A DNA stretch of 64,000 nucleotides, taken from positions 1 to 64,000 of the forward strand of contig NZ_RYFV01000004.1 of NCBI RefSeq assembly GCF_004104015.1, in the 5' to 3' direction. Of this stretch, positions 25,552-34,229 are shown in pieces. The stretch's first letter is position 1. The number at the start of each line of letters is the position of its first letter. The DNA is from Actinomyces oricola (lineage in GTDB: Bacteria; Actinomycetota; Actinomycetes; Actinomycetales; Actinomycetaceae). The translations under genes were made by a program, and so were the position numbers. The notes beneath the pieces were generated by a model, which worked only from the letters and a program-made list of their open reading frames with translations, was not told the DNA's origin and made no database searches.

Positions 25552-27777
25552 TCAGTTGTCCAGGACGCCGGTACGCGGGTTCAGGTGGTACCACTTCGAG
25601 TTGATATAGGCCCAGCCCGTTGCCATGGCGCCAGTTTGGGGAACCAGGTAATACCAGGAGGAGCCCAGTTTGAGCCACCCGGTCGCCATGGCCCCATTAC
25701 CGGGGTTGAGGTAGTACCACGACGAGCCCACGTAGATCCAGCCAGTCGCCATGGCGCCGGAGCCCCGGTCGAAGTAGTACCACTTCGAGTTGATGTACGC
25801 CCAACCACGCGCCATGGCGCCAGTTTGGGGGGTCAGGTAATACCAGGAGGAGCCCAGTTTGAGCCACCCGGTCGCCATGGCCCCATTACCGGGGTTGAGG
25901 TAGTACCACGACGAGCCCACGTAGATCCAGCCAGTCGCCATGGCGCCGGAGCCCCGGTCGAAGTAGTACCACTTCGAGTTGATGTACGCCCAGCCGGTCG
26001 CCATGGCCCCGGAACCGGGGTCCAGGTAGTACCACCGTGACCCGTCCTTGAGCCATCCCAGAGTCAAGACCCCTGGGGAGGCGTAGTGGAACCATGATCC
26101 GCCGCCGTTCACCCAACCGACGGCGGTGGCGGAGCGCCCCGAGATCTGAGCCTGTTTTTGCGCAATGCTGCGGATGGTCCCGAGCAGGGAGTAGCCGACA
26201 TTACCGGGGCAGGAGGTGGCACCCGAATCCCGGTGCCCGAAGATCCTCGGCAACTGGAGCACAGTACCCGCCTGGTACTTCTCAGTCGTGCGCACCAGAA
26301 TACCTGCGACCTCATTGACGTTCATGTAGCCGCCTCGCCCCAGGAACCACCCGGCGAGCTTGCCGACCCGGTCCAGAGTCACGCTCGTGGGGGACACCGA
26401 GGAGTAGTCGCCCATCATGGAGATACCCATGGAGCCAGTGTTGACACCGCGGGCGTGAGCTCCAATGACCATGGTGCCGGGAGCGGCGCTCAGAGTCCCC
26501 GAGCGCCCCTCGAAGACCTGCCCGTACTTGTCGACCAGGAAGTTGTAGCCAATGTCGCCCCAGTCCAGGGTCACCGCGTGGTAGTAGTAGATGCCGCGCA
26601 CAATCGAGGCCGACTGTCCGGCGGTGTAATTGTTGGTCCCCGCCGTGTGATGGACCACCACGTGGCCGGCCGACACATACTCGGGGCTCCACGTCATGTA
26701 GGAAGGGTTGGCCCCCCACTCGGCCCGGGTGTGCACGGGAACGGGCAGGGAGCCCGCCGTCGTCGTGGCCGCGACTATAGCCGGCTGCACTGCCTGGCCG
26801 ACCTCAGCGTCAACGTTGGCTGCCTGCACGCCCGCTGTTGCGGCTGCCGTCTCAACAGCGGGCAGGGCCGCGGGCGCCGTGGTGGTCAGCGGGGTTGTGA
26901 AGCTCGCCTCCTGCGCCGTCGGGCCGGGGCTCGCCTCCTGCGCCGGGTCCGGGGCGGTTTCCTCATGCGCCGCGTCAGGGGTGGCGACCTGTGTGGGCTC
27001 CGCCTGCGTCGTCTCCAGGTCACTGACCTCAAGGGTCTCCTCGCCGGAAGGATCGGCAGGCACCATTGCCAGGGCGAGATCCGCAGGCAGGTCCGCCCGA
27101 TCCCCGACAATGCTGACCTGGACCGCGTCGGCGCCGCCGGTGATGAACTCCTCAGTGCCGGCAACACCACCAGTGTCCTTGCCCGCCCCGCTGTCCGCGC
27201 CCTCGTACCAGGGCGTCCATGAGCCATCCTCACGCACGCGCAGGTATATTGACAGCCCCTCGGGGAGAGTGTCGGTTCCGCTCCAGCGGAAGCCGGCCAC
27301 GAGGAAATCATCGACCACGAGGGGGTCGGTCAGGACCACGGCATCCGCGAGCGGGTCCGCACTGGAGTCCGCCGGGGCGCCACCGACAGCGGGCACCACC
27401 ATCGCACCGGAGTCCGCCGAGGCGGGCTCGGCTTCCGCAGCGGGACTGGTCTCCTCGGCGGCCTCGCCCTGTGAATCTGAATCGGTGTCACTCTCCGCAG
27501 CGGGGTCGGCCTTCTCGGCGCCCTCGCCTTCTGAGCCTTCTGAGGCCGCATCGTCCTCCGCAGCCGGACTGGTCTCGTGGGGTGCGCTAGCCGCAGTCCC
27601 GTCAAGGCCCGCCTCTCCGGCTTCGGTGACCTCCCCCGTGGAGGTCGTCAAGGGGAGGATCTGCACGGGTGCTGGTGTTGTGGTGGCGTCGTCCGCCGTC
27701 GCCGTGGCTATGGGGACCAGGCCGAGGGTGAACAGCGCGCAAACGACGACGGAACTCAGAAACCGGGAAGCGGGCAT
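25552..27777 (-). CDS. Secreted N-acetylmuramoyl-L-alanine amidase with choline-binding repeats
   Basis: A 741-residue exported wall hydrolase. Residues 1-28 are a signal peptide. About 30-140 and 230-345 are Ala/Glu/Pro-rich linkers flanking a beta domain found in actinobacterial amidases (LVAGFRWSG, YLRVREDGSWTPWYEG, ITGGADAVQVSI). About 350-540 is a PGRP/amidase-2 domain with VVHHTAGTN, GDIGYNFLVD, VIGAHARGVNTGSMGI and FGHRD-x5-CPG, which include the zinc ligands. The last 190 residues hold nine repeats of the choline-binding type (SSWYYLNPGNGAMATGW). The start has GGAAGG upstream. The repeats match CW_binding_1 and, with the lic operon 14 kb away, suggest binding to phosphocholine on the cell's own wall glycan. 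Related repeats also bind other glycans, so choline binding needs testing. Confidence 0.9.
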   Translation of the reverse strand: MPASRFLSSVVVCALFTLGLVPIATATADDATTTPAPVQILPLTTSTGEVTEAGEAGLDGTAASAPHETSPAAEDDAASEGSEGEGAEKADPAAESDTDSDSQGEAAEETSPAAEAEPASADSGAMVVPAVGGAPADSSADPLADAVVLTDPLVVDDFLVAGFRWSGTDTLPEGLSIYLRVREDGSWTPWYEGADSGAGKDTGGVAGTEEFITGGADAVQVSIVGDRADLPADLALAMVPADPSGEETLEVSDLETTQAEPTQVATPDAAHEETAPDPAQEASPGPTAQEASFTTPLTTTAPAALPAVETAAATAGVQAANVDAEVGQAVQPAIVAATTTAGSLPVPVHTRAEWGANPSYMTWSPEYVSAGHVVVHHTAGTNNYTAGQSASIVRGIYYYHAVTLDWGDIGYNFLVDKYGQVFEGRSGTLSAAPGTMVIGAHARGVNTGSMGISMMGDYSSVSPTSVTLDRVGKLAGWFLGRGGYMNVNEVAGILVRTTEKYQAGTVLQLPRIFGHRDSGATSCPGNVGYSLLGTIRSIAQKQAQISGRSATAVGWVNGGGSWFHYASPGVLTLGWLKDGSRWYYLDPGSGAMATGWAYINSKWYYFDRGSGAMATGWIYVGSSWYYLNPGNGAMATGWLKLGSSWYYLTPQTGAMARGWAYINSKWYYFDRGSGAMATGWIYVGSSWYYLNPGNGAMATGWLKLGSSWYYLVPQTGAMATGWAYINSKWYHLNPRTGVLDN
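25622..25999. repeat. Tandem 189-base repeat inside the amidase gene
   Basis: Two nearly identical 189-base units lie head to tail (25622-25810 and 25811-25999). Each encodes three 21-residue choline-binding-type repeats (AYINSK, IYVGSS and LKLGSS types). They differ at only a few bases, for example where VPQTGAMATG is TPQTGAMARG. This is a recent in-frame duplication, and the array can expand or shrink without a frameshift. Confidence 0.85.
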
Positions 27778-28104
27778 GACAGCCTTCCATCCAATGAACC
27801 CATCACCTGGGGCGTGTGAGGCTCATGAGGCTTGAGGGGAGTTGTGTCATCATACCGCCCCACCGCCCCCTCAGTGACGCGGATGGTGAAAAACGCCTCA
27901 TGCAGCTCTGGGCCCGAGTCGGCCGTGCCGTCCTCACTCCTGGGATGAGGTCATGGTGGTGTCACCGGCAACCATATGCCGGACCCGTCCCCTGGCACCC
28001 GCCCCTTTCTCTCCTTCCCTCCAACGAAATCCTCACAGCACAACGTCCGTGGATGTTGTGCTGTGAGGATTTCGTTGGAGGGAGGAAGGGGTAAGGGCGG
28101 GCAG
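27778..28104. other. Intergenic region upstream of the amidase gene, with a large palindrome
   Basis: 327 bases between two minus-strand genes. The right part holds a 29-bp perfect stem (listed separately). The remainder (27778-28010) must contain the amidase promoter; I do not see a clear -35/-10. No coding potential beyond chance. Confidence 0.4.
28016..28083. repeat. 29-bp perfect inverted repeat (palindromic intergenic element or terminator)
   Basis: Arm 28016-28044 is the exact reverse complement of 28055-28083, with a 10-base loop GTCCGTGGAT. The arms contain CCAACGAAATCCTCACAG, which is AT-richer than the surroundings. It begins 21 bases after the stop of the minus-strand DUF6541-like gene, where a terminator would be expected. 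However, the stem is unusually long and is followed by an AGAAAGG purine run, not T's. It may be a dispersed palindromic element. Confidence 0.75.
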
Positions 28105-30156
28105 TTAGTCGCAGGCGGTAATGCGCCACAGGGCGTAGTCCCCGTCCTGGGCCACCAACTCGACGCCATGAGAGGGCGCAGTGGCGAGCGCCGCGTCCCA
28201 GCGCAGCGGCGGTTGACCGTGGAGCGCCCCCTCAGCATCCGGTGAGGAATCGGTGTAGAGGTAGTCAGCACCGAGCCCGGCCAGCAACGCGCACGTTCCA
28301 GACCATACAGAAGCGTCGACGCCGCCGGGGTCCGCGGCCCCGTCCTCCTGTCCGGATGCGGGCCAGGCCTGTGCCAGGCGCTCCTGCGGGCTGCCCGACC
28401 ATGGTGCGGAGCGCACCGGATAGACCACCTCGACGCCCTCGAGCGCCCACAGGAGGGAGGCCCCGCGGGAGGGGGCGCCGACGACGACGGCCTGCTCAGG
28501 CACCTGGGAGGCGAGCTGGTGGAAGAACCTGATCTCGGTGGCGGTGAGCACAGTGCCGTACTGGATCCGTGCAGGGTCGTAGACGCTGGCCACCAGGTCC
28601 TGCTGCAGCGGCTGTCTCCCCCCGGCGATGAGGAGTGCCACGAGTCCCAGCGCCACGGGGCGCCACAGGGTCCTGTAGTCCTCGGCGCGTGGCCGGCAGC
28701 GCTGAAGCAGCCGGGACCAGGCCAGGCACATGAGAAACAGGGAGGGAAGCAGTACCAGGGGGGCCAAACGCGCCTTCTGCAGGTACCAGGGTGAACCGAG
28801 CTGGCGCCCCCACCAGGCGGGGCCGCCAACCATGACGGTGAGAACAAGAGCGGTCACCCACATGCCGACCCATCGTCGTGCTCCCGTACGCCAACCGATC
28901 CAGGCGCCCATCAGGGTCAAGGCGCCCACCATGACCCCTAGGAGGGCCGTCGCGTTCCACACCCCCCCGTACATGGGCAGGTCGGCCAGGGCCTGGCCGA
29001 GCGTCCCGGCCAGGCCCGCCCAGCCGCCACTGGGACGCTGGTAGCCCAGGACTGAGGCCAGTGATTCACGCATGACCCACAGCGTCCCGGCCGCGGCGAG
29101 CACGATCAGGCCGAGGAGAACGAACCTGGCGGCACGAGCCCACGACCGCTGCCCCGCACGACCCCACAGCACTGAGAGCATCAAGGGGAACCACGCCAGG
29201 CCCAGGACACCGAGGTTGAAGGCGCCGGCGCCATGGGCTGCGACCGCCCCTGCCGCCGTGAGAGCCAGGGCCATCGCCAACGCCCCGGTGCTGCCGCGGG
29301 GCCGCTTCTCCCCGCCGGACATACTGGAGACCCGGTGCGCCAGGAGCAGCACGCCGGGAAGGGCGGTCACGCTCAGGGCGTAGGGCCATACGGTCAGGGA
29401 GGTGGTGAGCACCACGAACGCTGTCGCCCCGCCCCCTAACAAGACGGTCAGGGCCACCGCCCACCCCCGCAGGCGCTCGCCAGACGGCAGAAGCCCGCGC
29501 AGACCCAGCAACATGCCGGCCAGGCAGGTCGGCCAGACCAGGGCCGCCAGGGCCAGCACCGCCCCATTGGTGGCCGGAACGGCGCCGCCGGGCAGAAGAG
29601 CCACCAGGGCGTGCCAGACGCTGGGGTAATAGATGCTGTTGCCCTGGTACAGGGCCCGCAGGCCGCCGAGCAGTGAGGCATCACCCCCCTGCCGGATGGC
29701 GGCCACGGCATTGAGATGGAATGTGGCATCAAAGGTCTGGGCCGGCCACTGGTCCACAACCGCCCCCCCGTGGAAGGCGCACCACGCGGCCACGGCGCAG
29801 ACCAGCACAGCGCCGGCCACGGGCAGGGTCGCCGGCCCCCGCGCCCACGGGGGCCTAGGCTCGCCCCTGCCGGAGGCCACCGGCCCTCGACGGTCGCGCC
29901 GCGCAAGCGCTCCGGAGAGCGCGGCCAGCACGGCTGCCGCCACGGCCGTGACCACCGCCAGGACGGGCGGGCCAACCGCCCCCCAGTGCCACCCCAGCGC
30001 ACCCATGACGGTGGCGGTCACTGCCACGAGCACATAGCTGAGGCCGGGGGCCACCGCCAGGACGCTCCAGCCCCGCAGCCCCGCCGCGCGTCCCAGGACC
30101 GACCCCGGCGCCCACACCAGGGCGGTGAAGCAGACGGCGGCCACGAGGATCATCAT
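28105..30156 (-). CDS. Large membrane protein, DUF6541-like (paralogue 2 of 3)
   Basis: A 683-residue polytopic protein with about 13 spans and a C-terminal external domain ending in YALWRITACD, the tail shared with its two paralogues. An early external loop has VDQWPAQTFDATFHLNAV, matching positions in the others (HNDAILHLNLI; IDQWDPALPAQQIDSVFHYN). The ATG at 30156 follows GGGAGGCC. Gene order: 84 bases after the nucleotide-sugar dehydrogenase stop on the same strand, so likely co-transcribed. A GT-C-type sugar transferase is the best guess; a polymerase role is also possible. Confidence 0.7.
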   Translation of the reverse strand: MMILVAAVCFTALVWAPGSVLGRAAGLRGWSVLAVAPGLSYVLVAVTATVMGALGWHWGAVGPPVLAVVTAVAAAVLAALSGALARRDRRGPVASGRGEPRPPWARGPATLPVAGAVLVCAVAAWCAFHGGAVVDQWPAQTFDATFHLNAVAAIRQGGDASLLGGLRALYQGNSIYYPSVWHALVALLPGGAVPATNGAVLALAALVWPTCLAGMLLGLRGLLPSGERLRGWAVALTVLLGGGATAFVVLTTSLTVWPYALSVTALPGVLLLAHRVSSMSGGEKRPRGSTGALAMALALTAAGAVAAHGAGAFNLGVLGLAWFPLMLSVLWGRAGQRSWARAARFVLLGLIVLAAAGTLWVMRESLASVLGYQRPSGGWAGLAGTLGQALADLPMYGGVWNATALLGVMVGALTLMGAWIGWRTGARRWVGMWVTALVLTVMVGGPAWWGRQLGSPWYLQKARLAPLVLLPSLFLMCLAWSRLLQRCRPRAEDYRTLWRPVALGLVALLIAGGRQPLQQDLVASVYDPARIQYGTVLTATEIRFFHQLASQVPEQAVVVGAPSRGASLLWALEGVEVVYPVRSAPWSGSPQERLAQAWPASGQEDGAADPGGVDASVWSGTCALLAGLGADYLYTDSSPDAEGALHGQPPLRWDAALATAPSHGVELVAQDGDYALWRITACD

Positions 30157-30240
30157 CCCCGGCCTCCCGCCGGCGACAGGCGCCCCTGAGGGTTCCTTGT
30201 GGCCCCTCGCGGCACGCGCGAGGACGCGCTCACGCCTTGG

Positions 30241-31554
30241 TCACTTCCCTCCGCCGATGGTCAGGCGGGGCACGCCCGTCCACAGGTCGGGATCGGTGGC
30301 GCGGCGCCCATCCAGCAGGAGGCGCACGCCGGGCAGGTCCGCGGGGGTGAGGCTGCGGTATTCGGGGTGGTCGGCCTGGACAATGGCGGCGTCCACCTCC
30401 TCCCCCAGGTGGTGGGGGGCCCAACCGAAGGCGATGAGTTCGGCGTCGGAGTACATGGGGTCATGGACACTCACCTCGGCGCCGGCCTCGCGCAGGGCCG
30501 CCACAGTGGGGAAGACGCCGGAGAATGCGGTCTCCTTGACCCGCCCGCGGTAGGAGGCGCCCAGGACCACCACGCGCAGGCCCTCCAGGGAGCCCAGGAC
30601 CTCCTTGGCGCGGTCGACCACGTACTGGGGCATGGTGGCGTTGAAGCTCCGAGCGGTGCGCACCACGGAGGCCTCAGGATCAGTGGACAGGTACAGGCGC
30701 GGGTAGACCGGGATGCAGTGGCCGCCCACGGCAATGCCGGGGGTGTGAATGTGGGAGTAGGGCTGGGAGTTGCAGGCTTCAATGACGCGCTGAATGTCGA
30801 AGCCGGCCTTGTCGGCGTAGACGGCGAACTGGTTGGCCAGGCCAATATTGACGTCCCGGTAGGTGGTCTCGGCGAGTTTGGCCATCTCGGCGGCCTCGGC
30901 GGTGCCCATGTCCCACACGCCGTTGGGGCGGGGCAGGTCATCACGGGCGTCGAAGTCCAGGACCTGCTCGTAGAAGGCAATGCCGGCGGCGGTGCCGGCC
31001 TCGGTGAGCCCGCCCACCAGCTTGGGGTAGCGGCGCAGGTCGGCGAAAACCCGGCCGGTCAGGACGCGCTCGGGGCTGAAGACCAGGTGGAAGCCGCGCT
31101 CGCCGTCGCCCTCGCTCAGGCCGGAGATCGACTCGATCATGGGCTTCCAGCGCCCGCGCGTGGTACCCACGGGCAAAGTGGTCTCATAGGAGATGAGGGT
31201 GCCGGGGCTCAGGTGCTCGGCCAGGGAGGCGGTGGCCGCGTCCATCCAGGTGAAGTCCGGCTCCCAGGTGGCGTCGTCAACGAAGAGCGGCACCACCAGG
31301 ACAATGGCGTCAGCCCCAGGGATCGCCTGACCGTAGTCGGTGGTGGCGCGCAGGGCGCCGTTACCGGTGGCCGGGCTCAAGGCGGCGAGCTTGTCGGCCA
31401 GGTGGGCCTCGCCGGGGAAGGGCTCAGTGCCGGCATTGACCGCCTCGACGGTGGCGGGGTTGACGTCCACACCAATGACCTCGTGGCCCTTCTCGGCGTA
31501 CTGGACGGCCAGGGGCAGCCCGATCTTCCCCAGGGCGACGACGGCGATGCGCAT
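30241..31554 (-). CDS. UDP-N-acetylhexosamine 6-dehydrogenase (WbpA/WecC family)
   Basis: A 437-residue NAD-dependent nucleotide-sugar dehydrogenase that oxidises C6 of UDP-GlcNAc or UDP-ManNAc to the uronic acid. It has an N-terminal VALGKIGLPLA binding loop, FSPERV (about 157), and the catalytic cysteine in VGGHCIPVYP (about 255), followed by a C-terminal UDP-binding domain (GASYRGRVKET). ATG 31554 follows GGAGG by 8 bases. The divergent neighbour is a UDP-GlcNAc 2-epimerase. With WbpB/E/D-like genes at 44860-47619, the simplest reading is the WbpA step towards UDP-GlcNAcA and then UDP-ManNAc3NAcA. A WecB-WecC route to UDP-ManNAcA is the alternative. Confidence 0.85.
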   Translation of the reverse strand: MRIAVVALGKIGLPLAVQYAEKGHEVIGVDVNPATVEAVNAGTEPFPGEAHLADKLAALSPATGNGALRATTDYGQAIPGADAIVLVVPLFVDDATWEPDFTWMDAATASLAEHLSPGTLISYETTLPVGTTRGRWKPMIESISGLSEGDGERGFHLVFSPERVLTGRVFADLRRYPKLVGGLTEAGTAAGIAFYEQVLDFDARDDLPRPNGVWDMGTAEAAEMAKLAETTYRDVNIGLANQFAVYADKAGFDIQRVIEACNSQPYSHIHTPGIAVGGHCIPVYPRLYLSTDPEASVVRTARSFNATMPQYVVDRAKEVLGSLEGLRVVVLGASYRGRVKETAFSGVFPTVAALREAGAEVSVHDPMYSDAELIAFGWAPHHLGEEVDAAIVQADHPEYRSLTPADLPGVRLLLDGRRATDPDLWTGVPRLTIGGGK

Positions 31555-31887
31555 AGGAGTCCCTCCAAAGTCTGTAGCAGACGTTACGGCACGGAGCACT
31601 GCGCTAGGGCAATAGGGGCCGGGGGCGCCGGCCCTGACCTGCGGGCTCTCGGCATGAGGGTAGTGGACCGCGATGACTGGTGCGATAAGTGCGCGCAGGG
31701 AGGATGGTCTCATTAGGGCGGTCATCGGCGACCTCTGGAGGCGGTCGCGGGGCCCGGCTACCGGGTCCGGCGGCCCGGGGGCCCGAACGCTGAGCCCGGG
31801 GCCCGGCATCACTCCCGCGGAGTGCTCCCCGCGGCCCGCCTGTGGGATAGTTGGCGTCATTAGCCCTAAGGAGAGGTCGCTTTGCCC
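31555..31887. other. Divergent promoter region between dehydrogenase and 2-epimerase genes
   Basis: 333 bases without a gene. AAGGAGAGG (31868-31876) is the ribosome site of the plus-strand gene, and GATAGT near 31847 could be its -10. On the minus strand GGAGG precedes the dehydrogenase. The middle is GC-rich with no notable repeat. Confidence 0.35.
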
Positions 31888-32961
31888 ATGCGCGTCATGT
31901 CAGTGGTCGGGGCCCGCCCGCAGTTCGTCAAGCTCGCCCCCATCGATACCGAGCTCCGTCGGGCCGGGATCGACCACACGATCGTCCACACCGGCCAGCA
32001 CTACGACCCACTGCTGTCTGATGTTTTCTTCGAGGACCTGGGCATTGCGGCCCCCGACCACCACCTTGGCGTGGGCTCGGGCAGCCACGGCCGCCAAACC
32101 GGTGCCATGCTCGCGGCCATGGACGAGGTGCTTGAAACCACGCCCACGGACTGGGTGCTCGTCTACGGGGACACGAACTCGACGCTGGCTGCGGCGCTGG
32201 CGGCCGTCAAACTCCACATCCCAGTGGCCCACCTGGAGGCCGGCCTGCGCTCCTTCAATCGGCGGATGCCCGAGGAGATCAACCGCGTGGTCACCGACCA
32301 CACCGCCGACCTTCTTCTGGCCCCCACGCGCACCGCCATGGAGCACCTGGACGCCGAGGGCCTGGGAAGCCGGTCGCTCATGGTCGGAGACGTCATGACC
32401 GACGTCCTGTTCGCGGTGCGTCATGAGGTCGAGCAGCGGCCCTCCTCGCCGATTATGGATGAGCTCGGACTCGACGACGGCGCCTACTCCCTGGCCACCA
32501 TCCACCGACCGGACAACACTGACGACCCGGAGCACCTCGCCGGGCTCCTGGACTCCTTGGGAGCCGTGAATCACCCGGTGGTGCTGCTGGCCCACCCCCG
32601 GCTGGTGGCCAAGTGCGAGGAGTTCGGCATGACCATTGCCCGTGGCTCGCTCCGCGCCCATGCGCCCCTGCCCTACCCCGACCTCATCTGCGCGGCGCTG
32701 CACTCGCGGGGGATTATCACCGACTCCGGGGGGCTGCAGAAGGAGGCATTCCTCCTGCGGGTCCCCGCCACGACGGTGCGACCCCAGACTGAGTGGGTCG
32801 AGACCGTCGAGTTGGGGTGGAATGTCCTGGTGGGGCCTGGCGAGGAGCTGGTGGCGGCCGCCCAGCGGCCCAGGCCCCGGGACACCGACGCCGCCCCCTA
32901 CGGCGACGGGCATGCTGCGCGCCGAGTCGCCGACGCGCTGCTGACCGAGTTGCCCCATTGA
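31888..32961 (+). CDS. UDP-N-acetylglucosamine 2-epimerase, non-hydrolysing (WecB/WbpI family)
   Basis: A 357-residue GT-B-fold epimerase interconverting the C2 position of UDP-HexNAc sugars. It has VVGARPQFVK at the start, HTGQHYD, VYGDTNSTL, HLEAGLRSFNRRMPEE, NRVVTDH and TDSGGLQKEA, all diagnostic. The start is probably ATG 31888. TTG 31882, two codons earlier, is better placed relative to AAGGAGAGG and may be used. In the Pseudomonas pathway WbpI acts last, making UDP-ManNAc3NAcA; alternatively it makes UDP-ManNAc. It is followed 70 bases later by a glycosyltransferase gene on the same strand. Confidence 0.9.
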   Translation: MRVMSVVGARPQFVKLAPIDTELRRAGIDHTIVHTGQHYDPLLSDVFFEDLGIAAPDHHLGVGSGSHGRQTGAMLAAMDEVLETTPTDWVLVYGDTNSTLAAALAAVKLHIPVAHLEAGLRSFNRRMPEEINRVVTDHTADLLLAPTRTAMEHLDAEGLGSRSLMVGDVMTDVLFAVRHEVEQRPSSPIMDELGLDDGAYSLATIHRPDNTDDPEHLAGLLDSLGAVNHPVVLLAHPRLVAKCEEFGMTIARGSLRAHAPLPYPDLICAALHSRGIITDSGGLQKEAFLLRVPATTVRPQTEWVETVELGWNVLVGPGEELVAAAQRPRPRDTDAAPYGDGHAARRVADALLTELPH

Positions 32962-33031
32962 TTCCTTCTGATTCCTCCTCCTTCCCTCTTCCCCCAACGC
33001 CCAACCGACCGCGCCAACGTCTGTCTTCACC

Positions 33032-34183
33032 ATGAGCACAACCCCGCGAATCCTCGTCATCTCCTTCTCGCCAATCCACCGCGACTCGCGGGTGCTCCGC
33101 GAGATCTCAGCCCTTGCGCACCATGGGCGGGTCACCACGGTTGGCTACGGCACCCAGCCCGCCGGATCAGCCGAGCACCTGCGCATCCCCGACAGGGCCC
33201 TCTCCTTGCCCCAGACCCCCAGCGGGGTCCTCACGTTGGCCCTGCGGCGCTTGAAGCGCGCCGAGATGGCCGCACCGGGCACCAAGGCGGCCCTCAAGCT
33301 CCTGGAGGGACGCCGTTTCGACCTGGTAGTGGCCAATGACGCCCGCGCCCTGCCGCTGGCCTTCGCCGTGGCCCACGGGGCGCCGATCTGGGCCGACATG
33401 CACGAGTGGGCCCCGGAGGAGCGCACCCACGTCACCTCCTGGAGGCTCCTGGTGGCGCCGCTCATGGACCACATCTGCCGCACTTATCTGCCGCGCTGCG
33501 ACGCGGTCACGACCATTGGCCCGTCCATTGCCGACCTCTACCGGGAGCACTACGGGGCCACGGCCCGCATTGTGCGCAACGCCGCTCCCCGGGCCGACCT
33601 GGAGCCCGGCCCATTGGCCGCCGACGGCGCCATCCGCCTGGTCCACTCCGGAGGCGCCGTCCCCGGTCGCAGCATTGAGACCATGATCGACGCCGCCAGG
33701 CTCCTGCCCGACCACTTCACCCTCGATCTCTACCTAGTTCCCGGGGGCGATGGGGGCCGGTATCTGCGTAGGCTCCAGGAGCGCGCTCAAGGCTGCGACC
33801 GCATCGCCTTCCACGCCCCTGTGCCCCCCGCCGAACTGCCGGCCACGCTTAACGCCTACGACGTCGGCGTCTTCTGGATTCCGCCGTTCAACACCAATGC
33901 GCGCCTGACCCTGCCCAACAAGCTCTTCGACTTCGTCCAGGCCCGCCTCGCCCTGGCGGTGGGCCCCACCATGGAGATGGTCAGGGTCATTGAGGAGTTC
34001 GGCCTCGGAGTGGTCTCCAAGGACTACTCGCTGGACTCAATCGTGGAGACCCTCTCCTCTTTGACTCCCCGGCAGGTGGCCGACTACAAGCGGGCCGCGC
34101 ACTCAGCCGCCGACATCCTCTGCTTTGAATCAGAGATGGCGACCATTGACCGGATTGTCACCACTCTTCTCAACCGCACCTGA
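33032..34183 (+). CDS. GT-B (family 4-like) glycosyltransferase
   Basis: A 383-residue cytosolic glycosyltransferase. The start MSTTPRILVISFSPIHRDSR has the SPxxRDSR loop of a GT4-like subgroup (SRV.R.I..L). Later features are ADMHEWAPEE, IVRNAAPRADLE, HSGGAVPGRSIETMI and LPNKLFDFVQARLALAVGP, where the donor phosphates bind. Co-directional with the 2-epimerase gene and likely co-transcribed. It could use the aminouronate donor, but specificity cannot be read. Confidence 0.8.
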   Translation: MSTTPRILVISFSPIHRDSRVLREISALAHHGRVTTVGYGTQPAGSAEHLRIPDRALSLPQTPSGVLTLALRRLKRAEMAAPGTKAALKLLEGRRFDLVVANDARALPLAFAVAHGAPIWADMHEWAPEERTHVTSWRLLVAPLMDHICRTYLPRCDAVTTIGPSIADLYREHYGATARIVRNAAPRADLEPGPLAADGAIRLVHSGGAVPGRSIETMIDAARLLPDHFTLDLYLVPGGDGGRYLRRLQERAQGCDRIAFHAPVPPAELPATLNAYDVGVFWIPPFNTNARLTLPNKLFDFVQARLALAVGPTMEMVRVIEEFGLGVVSKDYSLDSIVETLSSLTPRQVADYKRAAHSAADILCFESEMATIDRIVTTLLNRT

Positions 34184-34191
34184 CCAACACT

Positions 34192-34210
34192 GGCGCTGGA
34201 GCCCAGCGCC
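34192..34210. terminator. Short perfect hairpin between convergent genes
   Basis: GGCGCTGG (34192-34199), loop AGC, CCAGCGCC (34203-34210). It is 9 bases past the glycosyltransferase stop and 20 bases before the convergent membrane-protein stop, so it probably acts in both directions. No T-run. Confidence 0.5.
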
Positions 34211-34229
34211 CGAACGCCCCGGCGCCGGC

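Noticed and set aside
25561-26040. Regularly spaced repeats that could be mistaken for a CRISPR array
   Set aside because: The repeats are in frame, encode choline-binding-type motifs and have no unique spacers.
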